Shown here: positions 39,124-48,300 of the stretch, piece by piece
Layout: each line of letters opens with the position of its first letter
Numbering within the stretch: position 1 is the first letter of the stretch
From: Kitasatospora aureofaciens
GTDB lineage: Bacteria > Actinomycetota > Actinomycetes > Streptomycetales > Streptomycetaceae
Direction: 5' to 3'
Assembly: GCA_000720845.1 (NCBI GenBank)
Contig: JODU01000008.1
Span: 62,001 to 126,000, forward strand
DNA length: 64,000 nucleotides
Position numbers and translations under genes: made by a program
Notes under the pieces: generated by a model
What the model was told of the DNA's origin: nothing
The model's database searches: none
The model's input: only the letters and a program-made list of their open reading frames with translations

Positions 39124-39274
39124 TCAACACCCCCCATCATCCTTCGAATCTAAGAGAATCTTGCCTTCTCGCCTTTGATTGTGCAGCATTGAGGCAGGTT
39201 CAGGGTTAACATCGTGGCCAACGCGAGGTGATCAAGGCATCACCGACCCGCGCAGGCCGCCCAAGGAGGCACCG
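39124..39274. promoter_or_regulatory. Divergent promoter region between packaging and capsid blocks
   Basis: This 151-bp, locally AT-richer gap separates the leftward packaging operon from the rightward structural operon. On the minus strand TTAGAT-TCGAAGGA resembles the leader of the lysis promoter at 61.08 kb (shared GATTCGAAGGA at 39140-39150). The rightward structural genes presumably start here too, but no confident -35/-10 pair was found. CCAAGGAGG precedes the scaffold ATG. Confidence 0.5.
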
Positions 39275-40078
39275 ATGTCGACCCCCGCCCAGCCCGACAA
39301 CGCACCCGCGGAACCGAGCACCCAGCCGGCCACCCCGCCCGCGCCCGAAGGCACCCCCGCGCCGACTCCGCCAGAGCCGACCGCAACCCCCGCCACGCCC
39401 GCGCCCGAGCAGCAGCCCGAGCCGACCGCGCCGACCGAACCCAAGGGGAAGTCCCCGAAGTTCGAGGGCGAGTTCGACCCGGCGAAGTTCGAGAAGCTCG
39501 TCGAGAACATCCGAGGCGACGTCGCAGCTGAGAAGGCCAAGCGCGAAGCCGCAGAGAAGCGGGTCTCTGAGATCGAGCAGAGCCACGCCGACTTCATCAA
39601 GAAGCTGGCCGGGCTCGCCGGTGTCAAGACCGACGAGGAGAAGCCGCCCACCCCCGAAGAGCTCGCCAAGCAGCTCGCGGATGAGCAGGCCCGGACCAAG
39701 GCGTCCGACGACCGCACCCGCGAGATCCGGGTTGAGCACGCCCTCTACAAGGCTGCACACAAGCTGCAGGCTGACGCAGAGCTTCTGACAGCCGTTCTGG
39801 CCCACGGCGGCCAGCTCGCCAAGCTCGACCCGAACGCCGAGTCGTTCTCGGCCGACGTGGAGCAGGCAGTCAAGGCAGCCGTCGAAGCAAACCCGAAGCT
39901 CAAGGCCAAGGCGCCGGAGCCGAAGGAGCCGGCCCCCACTCCTGCGGCGGGCGCACCGATGGACGGGGCCCCCGGCGGAAAGCGGCAGCTCGGCAAGGCG
40001 GACGTGGACCGAATGACCCCCGAGCAGATCGATCAGGCCGTGAAGGACGGACGACTCAAGTCCTACCTGGGCGGCTAG
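39275..40078 (+). CDS. Capsid scaffolding protein
   Basis: The 267-residue protein has a Pro/Ala/Thr-rich N-terminus (about 1-65). A charged coiled coil follows (NIRGDVAAEKAKREAAEKRV, then EIEQSHADFIKKLAGLAGVK), and the C-terminus is short and basic (VDRMTPEQIDQAVKDGRLKS). This is the standard layout of siphovirus scaffolds and the gene immediately precedes the capsid gene. ATG 39275 is preceded by CCAAGGAGG. Confidence 0.85.
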   Translation: MSTPAQPDNAPAEPSTQPATPPAPEGTPAPTPPEPTATPATPAPEQQPEPTAPTEPKGKSPKFEGEFDPAKFEKLVENIRGDVAAEKAKREAAEKRVSEIEQSHADFIKKLAGLAGVKTDEEKPPTPEELAKQLADEQARTKASDDRTREIRVEHALYKAAHKLQADAELLTAVLAHGGQLAKLDPNAESFSADVEQAVKAAVEANPKLKAKAPEPKEPAPTPAAGAPMDGAPGGKRQLGKADVDRMTPEQIDQAVKDGRLKSYLGG

Positions 40079-40096
40079 GCCACTTAGGAGCCTCCG

Positions 40097-40948
40097 TTGT
40101 CCATCAACAACTTCAAGCCCGAGGTCTGGAGCGCGCAGCTTCTCGTCGGCCTCCGCGGCGCCCTGGTGTACGCGCAGCCGCAGCTCGTGAACCGCAACTA
40201 CGAGGGCGAGATCACGACCCGCGGCCAGTCCGTGCACATCACCACGGTCGGCGATCCGACGATCTTCGACTACGACGCGGGCGACACGATCAACTACGAG
40301 GACATCGAGACCGCGGGCACGGACCTGATCATCGATCAGGCCAAGGCGTTCGCTTTCAAGATCGACGACGTGGACAAAGCCCAAGCCCTCCTCAACCCCA
40401 TGTCGGACATGGCGCAGAACGCCGCCTACGGACTCCGCGACAAGGCCGACGCCTACGTCGCCAGCCTCTACACCGGCGTCGCCGCCGCCAACACGGTCGG
40501 CACCACCGGTGCACCGATCAGCCTCAGCGATCCGAAGGACGCCTACGACAAGGTCCTCGTGCCGCTGCGCACCCGGCTCGACCGGGCCAACGTCCCTACC
40601 GAGGGGCGCTACTTCGTTGGCTCCCCCGAGTTCGAGGGCGCACTCCTCCGCGACGACCGGTTCGTCCGCGTCGATGCCTCCGGAAGCGAGCAGGGCCTCC
40701 GCAACGGCATGACGGGTCGCGCCGCCGGCTTCGACATCCTCAAGTCGAACAACACCCCCAACCCGACCGGCAGTGTCCAGGTCATGCAGGCCGGCTACCC
40801 GGGGGCGATCACCTACGCCGAGCAGATCCTGGAGACCGAGGCGCTGCGCCTCCAGTCCACGATCGCCGACGCCATCCGCGGCCTCCACGTATACGGCGCC
40901 AAGTTGCTGCGCCCGACCGGCATCGCCGTGGCGTTCGTCCAGCCGTGA
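40097..40948 (+). CDS. Major capsid protein (P22 coat-like/HK97 fold)
   Basis: The 283-residue protein starts at TTG after TAGGAG (SINNFKPEVWSAQLLVGLRG). The TTRGQSVHITTVGDPTIFDY loop, a central helix with MAQNAAYGLRDKADAYVASL, and the C-terminal QAGYPGAITYAEQILETEAL and TGIAVAFVQP belong to the P22-coat-type branch of HK97-fold capsid proteins. It is placed right after the scaffold. Confidence 0.9.
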   Translation: MSINNFKPEVWSAQLLVGLRGALVYAQPQLVNRNYEGEITTRGQSVHITTVGDPTIFDYDAGDTINYEDIETAGTDLIIDQAKAFAFKIDDVDKAQALLNPMSDMAQNAAYGLRDKADAYVASLYTGVAAANTVGTTGAPISLSDPKDAYDKVLVPLRTRLDRANVPTEGRYFVGSPEFEGALLRDDRFVRVDASGSEQGLRNGMTGRAAGFDILKSNNTPNPTGSVQVMQAGYPGAITYAEQILETEALRLQSTIADAIRGLHVYGAKLLRPTGIAVAFVQP

Positions 40949-40996
40949 TCTTCCGGCGTGATCCTCGCCGCCTCTTCTGACCCCGGGAGCCCTCCC

Positions 40997-41374
40997 ATGC
41001 CTCGCACAGCTGTCAGCTACACCCCGCTCGTCCCGAACGGGCACCTGTCCAACCCGGCCGGTACCACGATCGACGCTGCCCTCGTCACCAACGGCGTCGT
41101 CATCAACGGCGTCGACCCGGAGCACACCCTGCTGCGCGTCAACAACACCGCCACGAGCGCCAAGAACGTAACCGTCCGCACCGGCAGCGGCCACCAGTCA
41201 TGGATGGCCGGACAGGGCGACATCGTCCAGTCCGTCGGTGCGAACACCGGCTCCGAGTTCCTCGGCCCGTTCACGTCCGCCCGGTTCCAGCAGGCCGGCT
41301 CGAAGCTGCATGTCGACTTCGAGTCCGGGTTCACCGGCACGATCACCGTGTTCAAGCTGCCGAAGGCGTTCTGA
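40997..41374 (+). CDS. Capsid decoration/spike-like beta protein
   Basis: The 125-residue product (MPRTAVSYTPLVPNGHLSNP) is nearly all beta (TLLRVNNTATSAKNVTVRTG, FLGPFTSARFQQAGSKLHVD). Its size, fold type and position directly after the capsid gene suggest a head decoration protein. Confidence 0.65.
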   Translation: MPRTAVSYTPLVPNGHLSNPAGTTIDAALVTNGVVINGVDPEHTLLRVNNTATSAKNVTVRTGSGHQSWMAGQGDIVQSVGANTGSEFLGPFTSARFQQAGSKLHVDFESGFTGTITVFKLPKAF

Positions 41375-41375
41375 C

Positions 41376-41996
41376 ATGGGGCGCCGCGAGTACATCGGTA
41401 CGGGAGGGCTCCGGGTTCACCTGGACGATCCGCCCACCCCGGAGATGGCCAAGCAGATCAAGCGCGGCGACCTCACGCCCGTGAACGGCCAGGCTCCGGA
41501 CGTGGAGGCCGGAGACAAGTCGCTCGTCGTCGTGCACGGCTCCGAGGCTTCGACCGCGGACCGGTTCGGAGTGCACCGGCCGGCGCCCGGCGAGAAGCCG
41601 GACCCGCGCGGCACGGCCAAGGACTGGGCGACCTACGCGGTTGCGCTCGGCCTGGAGGCCACGCAGGCGTCCACGCTGTCCCTGACCCAGCTGCAGGAGT
41701 GGGTTGAGGCGCACGAGAACGCGCTGGGGGAGGGCGTCGAGGCGCCCGTGCCCGCGGTTGACGCGGACTCCCCGGACGCAGTCGTCCCCGACGGCGCCTC
41801 CGGGCCGCCGCAGGTGGAGAAGCCTGCGTCGAACGCGAAGGTCGCCGACTGGCGCACCTACGTGATCGCGCTCGGCATGGACCCGAACGAGGCGAAGGAC
41901 GCCACGAAGGCCGACTGCCAGGACTACGCGCAGACCGTCGAAGAGGCCCGCGCCGCCCAGCCCGGCGAGGACTCCGAGACCGAGGGCCAGGAGTAG
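41376..41996 (+). CDS. Head protein with two DWxTY repeat domains
   Basis: The 206-residue protein has a conserved N-terminus (MGRREYIGTGGLRVHLDDPP). Two copies of a ~30-residue helical unit follow, at residues 83-112 (DWATYAVALGLEATQAST) and 158-187 (DWRTYVIALGMDPNEAKDAT), joined by acidic/proline-rich linkers. A third copy ends the protein encoded at 43075-43398. The unit resembles SAP/HeH-type helix-extension-helix modules. The role is unknown; the location among connector genes suggests a capsid or connector accessory. Confidence 0.65.
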   Translation: MGRREYIGTGGLRVHLDDPPTPEMAKQIKRGDLTPVNGQAPDVEAGDKSLVVVHGSEASTADRFGVHRPAPGEKPDPRGTAKDWATYAVALGLEATQASTLSLTQLQEWVEAHENALGEGVEAPVPAVDADSPDAVVPDGASGPPQVEKPASNAKVADWRTYVIALGMDPNEAKDATKADCQDYAQTVEEARAAQPGEDSETEGQE

Positions 41997-41999
41997 GCC

Positions 42000-42380
42000 A
42001 TGGCGTATGCGACCGTCAGCGACCTCGAGGCGTGGCTCACCCCCGAGCCTGCGCCGGCGAATGCTGTGCGCCTGCTGGAGCGGGCGTCCACGGCGATCGA
42101 CAGGGCGTTGTACGGCCTCGCATACGACAGGGACGATCCCGAAGTGCTGAAGGTGCTGTCGCGGGCGTGTGTGCGGCAGGCCCACTGGCTGATCGACCGT
42201 GAGGACGAGACCGGCGCTCAGGATGACCTGGCGTCGATGTCGACGGGGCAGCGCTCGTTTTCCCGGCGCGCACCGAAGGACGGCGATAGCAGCGGTAGCA
42301 GTCAGCGGCTGACCTCGTCCGCCGCCGACGTCCTGAAGGTCAGCGGTCTGTTTCACGGCTTCGTCTGGACGTGGGGCTGA
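42000..42380 (+). CDS. Head-tail connector (adaptor) protein
   Basis: The 126-residue product (MAYATVSDLEAWLTPEPAPA) has the helical pattern of gp15/HK97 gp6-type adaptors: LLERASTAIDRALYGLAYDR, LKVLSRACVRQAHWLIDRED. It is the first of four consecutive connector-type genes. Confidence 0.75.
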   Translation: MAYATVSDLEAWLTPEPAPANAVRLLERASTAIDRALYGLAYDRDDPEVLKVLSRACVRQAHWLIDREDETGAQDDLASMSTGQRSFSRRAPKDGDSSGSSQRLTSSAADVLKVSGLFHGFVWTWG

Positions 42381-42721
42381 TGCCGTACAACATCGGCCGC
42401 CAGACCGTCACCGTCCTCGCCGCACCGCTGATCGACGGCCCGTACAACTCCAAGGTGCGGGACTGGGAGAACGCCAACCAGACTCCGGTGTCCGGCTGCA
42501 CGGTCGACATCACCGGCACGTCGGAGACGAAGAACGCGTCCGACCAGACAGTGACGACCGCCCGCCTGGACCTGCCTGCGCACGCGCCGGTCGCCGTGAC
42601 CGAGTGGATGCGCGTCTCCTGGCAGGGCCGCACCTGGGAAGTCGACGGGGTCCCCTCCGACCCGGAAGCGGCCGGGCCTCTGGCCGGGCAGGTCGTCAAC
42701 CTGCGGGAGGTGGCGGGCTGA
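42380..42721 (+). CDS. Head-tail stopper protein
   Basis: The 113-residue beta-rich product (MPYNIGRQTVTVLAAPLIDG, WMRVSWQGRTWEVDGVPSDP) fits phage head-closure/stopper proteins in length and place. It shares one base with the adaptor stop. Confidence 0.7.
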   Translation: MPYNIGRQTVTVLAAPLIDGPYNSKVRDWENANQTPVSGCTVDITGTSETKNASDQTVTTARLDLPAHAPVAVTEWMRVSWQGRTWEVDGVPSDPEAAGPLAGQVVNLREVAG

Positions 42722-43059
42722 TGGCCACCCGAGTCGACATCGACGTGGAGATCGACGCCGAGGCCATCGAGGTCGATCTGCCGCTCGACGATGCCGTGCA
42801 GGCCGACCTTGCGGGGCGCATGAAACGCGTCGAAGCCGTGGCCATCGCTACAGCACCCGTCTACACGGGCGAGTTCCGCGACAGCATCCACGCCGTCGAG
42901 CAGCCCGACCCGGACGGCACCCGGCACGTCGACGCCGACGCCGCCCACTCCTACTACGTCGAGCACGGCACGACGCAGCGGGACCGCCACGGGCGGGCGA
43001 TCCACCGACCCCACTACACGCTCGGTCACGCACTTGACGCTGCCGGCGGCGACCACTGA
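42721..43059 (+). CDS. HK97 gp10-like tail completion protein
   Basis: The 112-residue product has KRVEAVAIATAPVYTGEFRD and the SYYVEHGTTQRDRHGRAIHR motif typical of the gp10-like family (YxxxxExGT). It helps complete the head-tail interface. Confidence 0.78.
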   Translation: MATRVDIDVEIDAEAIEVDLPLDDAVQADLAGRMKRVEAVAIATAPVYTGEFRDSIHAVEQPDPDGTRHVDADAAHSYYVEHGTTQRDRHGRAIHRPHYTLGHALDAAGGDH

Positions 43060-43074
43060 TGAAGGAGAACACCG

Positions 43075-43398
43075 ATGGCTGACGGCGACGTCGTGAAGAT
43101 GAAGCTCACGTTCTGGCGGGGCGACAAGGCCCCCGGCGACCTCATCGAGGTCCCCGCCGACGAGGTGCACCGCTGGAAGGGCTTCGCTGAGCAGGTCGGC
43201 GAACCCACACCGTCCGGCGAGTCGACCACCCCGGCAGCCGCGAACAGCCCGTTCCCGCGGCCGGCCGACGGGGCGAAGGTCGACGACTGGCGTACCTACG
43301 CCGTCCACCTCGGCATGGAGCAGGCCGACGCCGACAAGGCCACCAAGGCGGACCTCCAGGACTACGCGGCCAAGACCGCCGCCGGGTCGAAGGCCTGA
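43075..43398 (+). CDS. Connector-region protein with DWxTY domain
   Basis: The 107-residue product has an N-terminal beta domain (VVKMKLTFWRGDKAPGDLIE). Its C-terminal unit at residues 71-98 (DWRTYAVHLGMEQADADKAT, KADLQDYA) is homologous to the repeats in the gene at 41376. The DNA at 43264-43291 and 41837-41864 differs at only two of 28 positions, so the copies are recent or exchange by recombination. Confidence 0.65.
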   Translation: MADGDVVKMKLTFWRGDKAPGDLIEVPADEVHRWKGFAEQVGEPTPSGESTTPAAANSPFPRPADGAKVDDWRTYAVHLGMEQADADKATKADLQDYAAKTAAGSKA

Positions 43399-43399
43399 C

Positions 43400-43831
43400 A
43401 TGGCGACGCCGGTTGTCCTCCCCGACAGCAAGCAGATCGCCATCGACCTGCTGTCGGCCGCCCTCGACGGCGTGCACGTCACGGGGAAGCTGCCGGAGGG
43501 CGCAGCGCTCAACGCGGTTCTGCCCGCGGTGCGGATCCTGCGGATCGGCGGCGTAGCGGACCTGCGGGGCTGGGCCGATCCGGCGACACGGGACAACCCC
43601 CGCTTCTCCGTCGACTGCTACGGCGCAGACGAAGGCAAGGCCATGCAGCTCGCGCTGCGCGTCCTCGCCGTCTGGGAGGTGCTCACAAGCCGGTCCACCG
43701 CCAACGGCGAGGTGACCGGCATCAGCCAGGAGACCGGCCCGCAGGACCGGCCCGAAGACCTCAACTCCGACGCATTCCGCGTCGGGATGATCCTGGGGAT
43801 GAGCGTGCGCCCACCCCGTGTGACCAGCTAG
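43400..43831 (+). CDS. Tail terminator protein
   Basis: The 143-residue product (IAIDLLSAALDGVHVTGKLP, FSVDCYGADEGKAMQLALRV) has the alpha/beta pattern and position of siphovirus tail-terminator proteins, just before the major tail protein. Confidence 0.72.
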   Translation: MATPVVLPDSKQIAIDLLSAALDGVHVTGKLPEGAALNAVLPAVRILRIGGVADLRGWADPATRDNPRFSVDCYGADEGKAMQLALRVLAVWEVLTSRSTANGEVTGISQETGPQDRPEDLNSDAFRVGMILGMSVRPPRVTS

Positions 43832-43841
43832 GAGGCCCATC

Positions 43842-44441
43842 GTGGGCGACGCAGCGAACATCATCGTCGGCACAGCCGGCAAGGCATACCGGGCCGAGGT
43901 CGGGGCGACGTTCCCGACCGGCCCGGAGGAGGCGTGGGGCAGCGACTTCACCGACCTCGGCTTCATCACCCCCGACGGGTTGGAGGAGGCGCTCGAGGAG
44001 GAGCGCACCCAGCTCGACGCGTGGGGCGAGGACGCCCCGGTCGTCGACCTCGCCAGGAAGCGCACCCAGACGTTCAAGTTGGTGTTCCGCGAGACGAACG
44101 CCTACAACCTCAGCCTGTACTACCAGGTGCGGCTGGCGTCGATGACGTCGACTCCGGCGGTGACCACGCCCACGGCGAAGAAGCAGTTCGTCAGCTTTGG
44201 GTCCGGGTCGGTGAACGACACGGTAGAGATCGCCCTCGGCCTCGACGTGATCATGTCGGGGAAGCGGCACCGCATCATGATCGCCCGCTGTGGCGTGTCC
44301 GACCGCGAAGCCGTCAAGCACTCCTCAGAGGAGTCCTCGAACTTCGGCATGACGTTCACCGCCCTCGCCGCGCCGGGTGGTGCACAGAGCGTCCAGCACA
44401 TGATCACCGACGTCACGCTGCCCGCCCCCGAAACGCCGTAA
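43842..44441 (+). CDS. Major tail protein
   Basis: The 199-residue protein starts at GTG after TAGGAGG. It has the ANIIVGTAGKAYRAEVGATF start, LGFITPDGLEEALEEERTQL, and a beta-sandwich core. This is the tail-tube fold seen in actinophages and is consistently followed by the frameshifted chaperone genes, as here. Confidence 0.88.
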   Translation: MGDAANIIVGTAGKAYRAEVGATFPTGPEEAWGSDFTDLGFITPDGLEEALEEERTQLDAWGEDAPVVDLARKRTQTFKLVFRETNAYNLSLYYQVRLASMTSTPAVTTPTAKKQFVSFGSGSVNDTVEIALGLDVIMSGKRHRIMIARCGVSDREAVKHSSEESSNFGMTFTALAAPGGAQSVQHMITDVTLPAPETP

Positions 44442-44450
44442 CCCCCGACT

Positions 44451-44501
44451 GGTGGTCCGTCGCGCTCAATCCCTTGGGCGGGGGCGGCACGACGGACCAC
44501 C
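44451..44501 (+). terminator. Stem-loop after the major tail gene
   Basis: The perfect 12-bp arms GGTGGTCCGTCG (44451-44462) and CGACGGACCACC (44490-44501) enclose a 27-base loop. A partial terminator here would favour tail-tube subunits over the downstream genes. Confidence 0.6.
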
Positions 44502-44543
44502 TGCACGCCCCCGCCCCGCCCTCGCCCAGAAGGAACCCCAGCC

Positions 44544-44957
44544 ATGTCCAAGCCCAACCGCAAGGTCATCCGCCTCCAGCAGATGCGCGCCCAGCGCGCA
44601 CAGGCCACCAAGACCCAGTTCGTCGACATCGTCTTCGAGAACGAGCACGGGCAGGAAGAGACGTGCACCCTGCCCACCCAGGACGACTGGCCCGTCGAAG
44701 TCATCGAGGCGGTGGAGAAGGACGGCGGTGACGCCAACATCGGCCTGCTCCGACAGCTCGCCGTACCCCCGGACTCCTTCGACCGGCTGCTGAAGATCGG
44801 CCGGCTCACCGTCGGCGAACTCAAGGAGATCGTCGAAGACCTCTCCGACGAGGCCGGGACGACGGAGGGGGAAGGCAGTGGCTCCTCGACGTCCTCCGAC
44901 AGCACGCCGGGAGCCTCCGCGCCGACATCCAGCGCTACTACCCAGGCCGCCGCCTAG
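44544..44957 (+). CDS. Tail assembly chaperone, zero-frame product
   Basis: The 137-residue acidic protein (MSKPNRKVIRLQQMRAQRAQ, QFVDIVFENEHGQEETCTLP) has the typical G-type chaperone core and a Ser/Thr-rich tail. It precedes the tape measure gene and overlaps a second frame that continues the fold after a -1 shift. Confidence 0.85.
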   Translation: MSKPNRKVIRLQQMRAQRAQATKTQFVDIVFENEHGQEETCTLPTQDDWPVEVIEAVEKDGGDANIGLLRQLAVPPDSFDRLLKIGRLTVGELKEIVEDLSDEAGTTEGEGSGSSTSSDSTPGASAPTSSATTQAAA

Positions 44958-45370
44958 AGGAGTTCTGGCGCATGTCCACCGGAGACGGGTCGATGAACTG
45001 GGCCGAGCTACGCGACCTGGTCCAGGCACTCCCCGAGGACTCCGCCACCAAGGCCGCCCTCGCAGGCGACACAGAAGGCCGCCGCTGGGACAGCAGCACT
45101 TTCCTCCTCGCCGCCATCTACAACGCCCATCTGATGAGCATCCGCATCCTCTGGTCCGCCCACCTGAAAGGGCGGCCACCCGCGATGGAGCCGATCCAGC
45201 CGCCCGCGCTGGAGGCGCACGAGGAAGCCGACGCGGCCAAGGAACAGGCGCAGCAGCGGGCCGAGCAGTACCTGGACGGCTTCTCCCCGGCACGGGCCCA
45301 GGAGACCGACCAGGCAGAAATCGACGAATGGCAGGCCCGGCTCGCCGAGCTCGACGCAGCACACGGATAG
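44873..45370 (+). CDS. Tail assembly chaperone, -1 frameshift extension
   Basis: The minus-one frame is open from before 44873 and reads QWLLDVLRQHAGSLRADIQR, YYPGRRLEEFWR, then MNWAELRDLVQALP. This is the classical T-part sequence of actinophage tail chaperones (acidic first half, then helical R/L-rich second half). The G-run and following AA at 44867-44873 (GGGGGAA) is the likely slip site, just before the frames diverge. The internal ATG at 44972 is in the middle of this conserved segment and is not the real start. A fusion of about 275 residues is expected. Confidence 0.8.
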   Translation, partial: RQWLLDVLRQHAGSLRADIQRYYPGRRLEEFWRMSTGDGSMNWAELRDLVQALPEDSATKAALAGDTEGRRWDSSTFLLAAIYNAHLMSIRILWSAHLKGRPPAMEPIQPPALEAHEEADAAKEQAQQRAEQYLDGFSPARAQETDQAEIDEWQARLAELDAAHG

Positions 45371-45385
45371 GGGAGGGAGGGCAGC

Positions 45386-48300
45386 ATGGCGGAGCCCAGT
45401 GTCGTCGGACGCACCCGGGTATCGCTGATACCGGACACGACGCGTTTCGGCGCGACCATGCTGGAGGAACTCCCGAAGGCGGCACGGCCGGGTGCCATCA
45501 AGGCCGGCGACGTCATCGCCGACACGATCACCCGCAAGGTGCGGAGTGCGGTCGCCAAGCTGAAGCCCGTCGTCAAGGTCGGCCTCGACCTTGACACGGC
45601 GGCGACGAAGACGGCGCTGGACAAGCTGACCGCCCCCCGCAAGATCAAGCTCGGTGTCGACCTCGACACCGGCACGGCGAAGACAAAACTCGACGAGCTC
45701 ACGAAGGCCCGCACCGTCAAAGTCACGGCGCAGCTCTCGGACCAGCAGGCAACGGCGACTCTCGACAAGCTCACCAAACCCCGCACCGTGAAAATCACGG
45801 CGTCCGTGGACAGCACCGAAGCCGAGAAGAAGCTCGACACACTGGTCCGGCAGCGGACGGTCGACATCCTCCCGCAAATCCAGAGGGCCGCCTACGACCG
45901 GGCAGAACGGGACCTTGCCCGACTCTGCCGGGACCGCTACGTCAACATTTACACGCGGGTCAACACCCGCGTCGGTGCACAAGATCTGCAGAACCTGACC
46001 CGCAATCGCACAGTGCGGATCGACGCAGACGTCGACACGCGGGCCGCAGCGGCGAGCCTGGCGGCCCTGACCGCCCGGCGCAGCGTCACCGTCAACGCGA
46101 ACGCCGACACCGCCGCCGCAGCAGCCCGCCTCGCCCTGCTCACACGGGACCGCAGCATCAACGTCCGGGTCCGTACCATCGGCCTCGGCGCACTCACCGC
46201 AGGACTCGGCGCCGCCGGAAGCAGCGGCAGAGCCTTCTCGTCTCTGGGCGCCCGAATCGCTGCGATCGGCGTAGCCGCCATCACGGCCCTGCCCACCATC
46301 GCCTCCCTCGGCTCCGCCCTCGCACAGCTCGGGCCACTCGCAGCAACCGCAGCCCCAGCGCTCGGTCTCCTCATCGGCGGATTCGCCGCGATCAAGATCG
46401 GCACCAAGGGTGTCGGTGACGCCATCAAGGCCGCCTTCCAGCCCGTCGCCGCAGAGGGCGCGAAGGCTGCGTCGGCAACCCGGCAAGTCGAGGACGCGCA
46501 ACGCTCCCTCGCCCGCGCCCAACGCGCCGTGTCGGACGCCCAACGGGCCGCAGCCGAACGCGTCCGCCAAGCCGAACTTCAAGTCGCCAACGCAGAACGC
46601 GACCTCGCATCGGCACAACGCGACGCCCGACAGGCACAGCAGGATCTCACCGCAGCCCGCAGGCAAGCCGCCCGCGACCTGCAGGACATGAACCAGCGGC
46701 TCAAAGAAGGCCGCCTGTCCGAGGCAGAAGCCACCCTCGCCATCCAGCAGGCCGAGGAAGACCTGGCCCGAGTCCGCTCCGACCCGGCCGCAACCCAGTT
46801 GCAGATCCAGCAGGCTGACCTCACCCGCGAGCGGGCGGTCGCGTCGCTGGAGGCGCAGCGCATCGAAATGCAGCGCCTCCAGCAGGACACCGCCGCCGCC
46901 AACAAAGCCGGCGTCGAGGGCTCGCAGGCTGTCGTCCAGGCCAAGCAGCAGATCGCCGCCGCGGACACGCGGGTAGCTGATGAGCAGCGCACCCTGGCCG
47001 AGGCGCAGCGCGATGTGACCCGCGCCCAGGTGGACGGCCAGCGGCAGGTCGCCGACGCGCAGGAAGCCGTAGCGGACGCGGTACGCCGCCTCGGCGAAGC
47101 GCAGGAGACCACGGCCGCGCAGACCAGCAAACTGGACGAGGCCCTCGCCCGTCTGTCGCCGAACGCCCGCGCCTTCGTGGGAGCCCTGCAGACGATGGCA
47201 CCCGCCTGGCGAGGCATGAAACTCGACGTACAGGACGCCCTGTTCGCCAACCTCGGTAGCCGCCTTCAGACGGTGGGCGGACAGATCCTGCCCACCGTGC
47301 GGGCAGGCCTCGTCGGCGCTGCCGGCGAGCTCAACACGAAGGCGCACAACGCACTCAGTGCTGTGTCCAATCTGCAGCGGGCGGGAACACTCGGTCAGGT
47401 CTTCGACGGGCTGCGGCAGAACCTGGGCACCGTCTCCCGTATCCCCGGCCAGCTTGTCACTGGCTTCGCGCAGCTGTCGGTGGCCGCCCAGCCCGCCTTC
47501 GACCGCATGGCGAGCGGCCTGGCCGGGGCCATGGACCGGGCCATGGCCAAGCTCGGCACCGCCTTCCAGGACGGCCGACTTGAGGAGGCCATCAACACGG
47601 CACTCGACGTGGCCGTCAAGTTCGGCGGCGTCCTCGCCGACCTGGGCGGCATCTTCGCCGGGATCTTCAAGGCCGCGGGCGCGGCGGGCGGCGACTTCTT
47701 CGGCGTCATCGGCGCAGCGCTGAAGGAGATCCGCCGGGTCATCGAGATGCCCGAGGTGCAGGCGGCCCTGACCCAGATCTTCAAGGCCCTCAACGCCGTC
47801 GCCGGACTGCTGGCCGGAGCGCTCGGCGCAGCCTTGCAGGCATTCCTGCCGGTGCTCGCCGCCATGTCCCCGGTCATCCAGCAGCTTGCGGAGAAGCTCG
47901 GCCCGGTCGTCGCCCAGATCTTTCAGCAGCTGGCCACAGCGCTGATGCCGGTCATCGAAGCACTGATGCCGATCATCGCCGATGTGGTCGGCGTCATCGC
48001 GGACCTGGCCGTGCAGCTGCTGCCGCTGCTGCAACCGATCGGCCTGCTGATCGCCGAGATCCTGAAGGCGGTCGCCCCGTTCATCACGATGATCGGCGGG
48101 CTGCTGACTACGCTGCTGCCTCCGCTGGTGCAGGCCATCACCCCCGTGATCATGGCGCTGCTGCCCGCAGTCGCCATGATCGGGCAACTGCTGGCCCAGC
48201 TCGCACCACTGTTTCCGCCGATCCTCCAGGCGCTCCTGCCGCTGCTGCCGCCGCTCACCCAACTGGCCCTGTCGCTCATCACCCTGGCCATGCAGGTCAT

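Noticed and set aside
39206..41194. A 662-codon minus-strand open frame across scaffold and capsid
   Set aside because: It opposes the confident scaffold and capsid genes and shows only low-complexity Gly/Val/Leu/Arg sequence.
44972..45370. Independent gene starting at ATG 44972 after the tail chaperone
   Set aside because: The conserved chaperone sequence in this frame continues well upstream of the ATG, so it is the frameshift extension rather than a separate gene.
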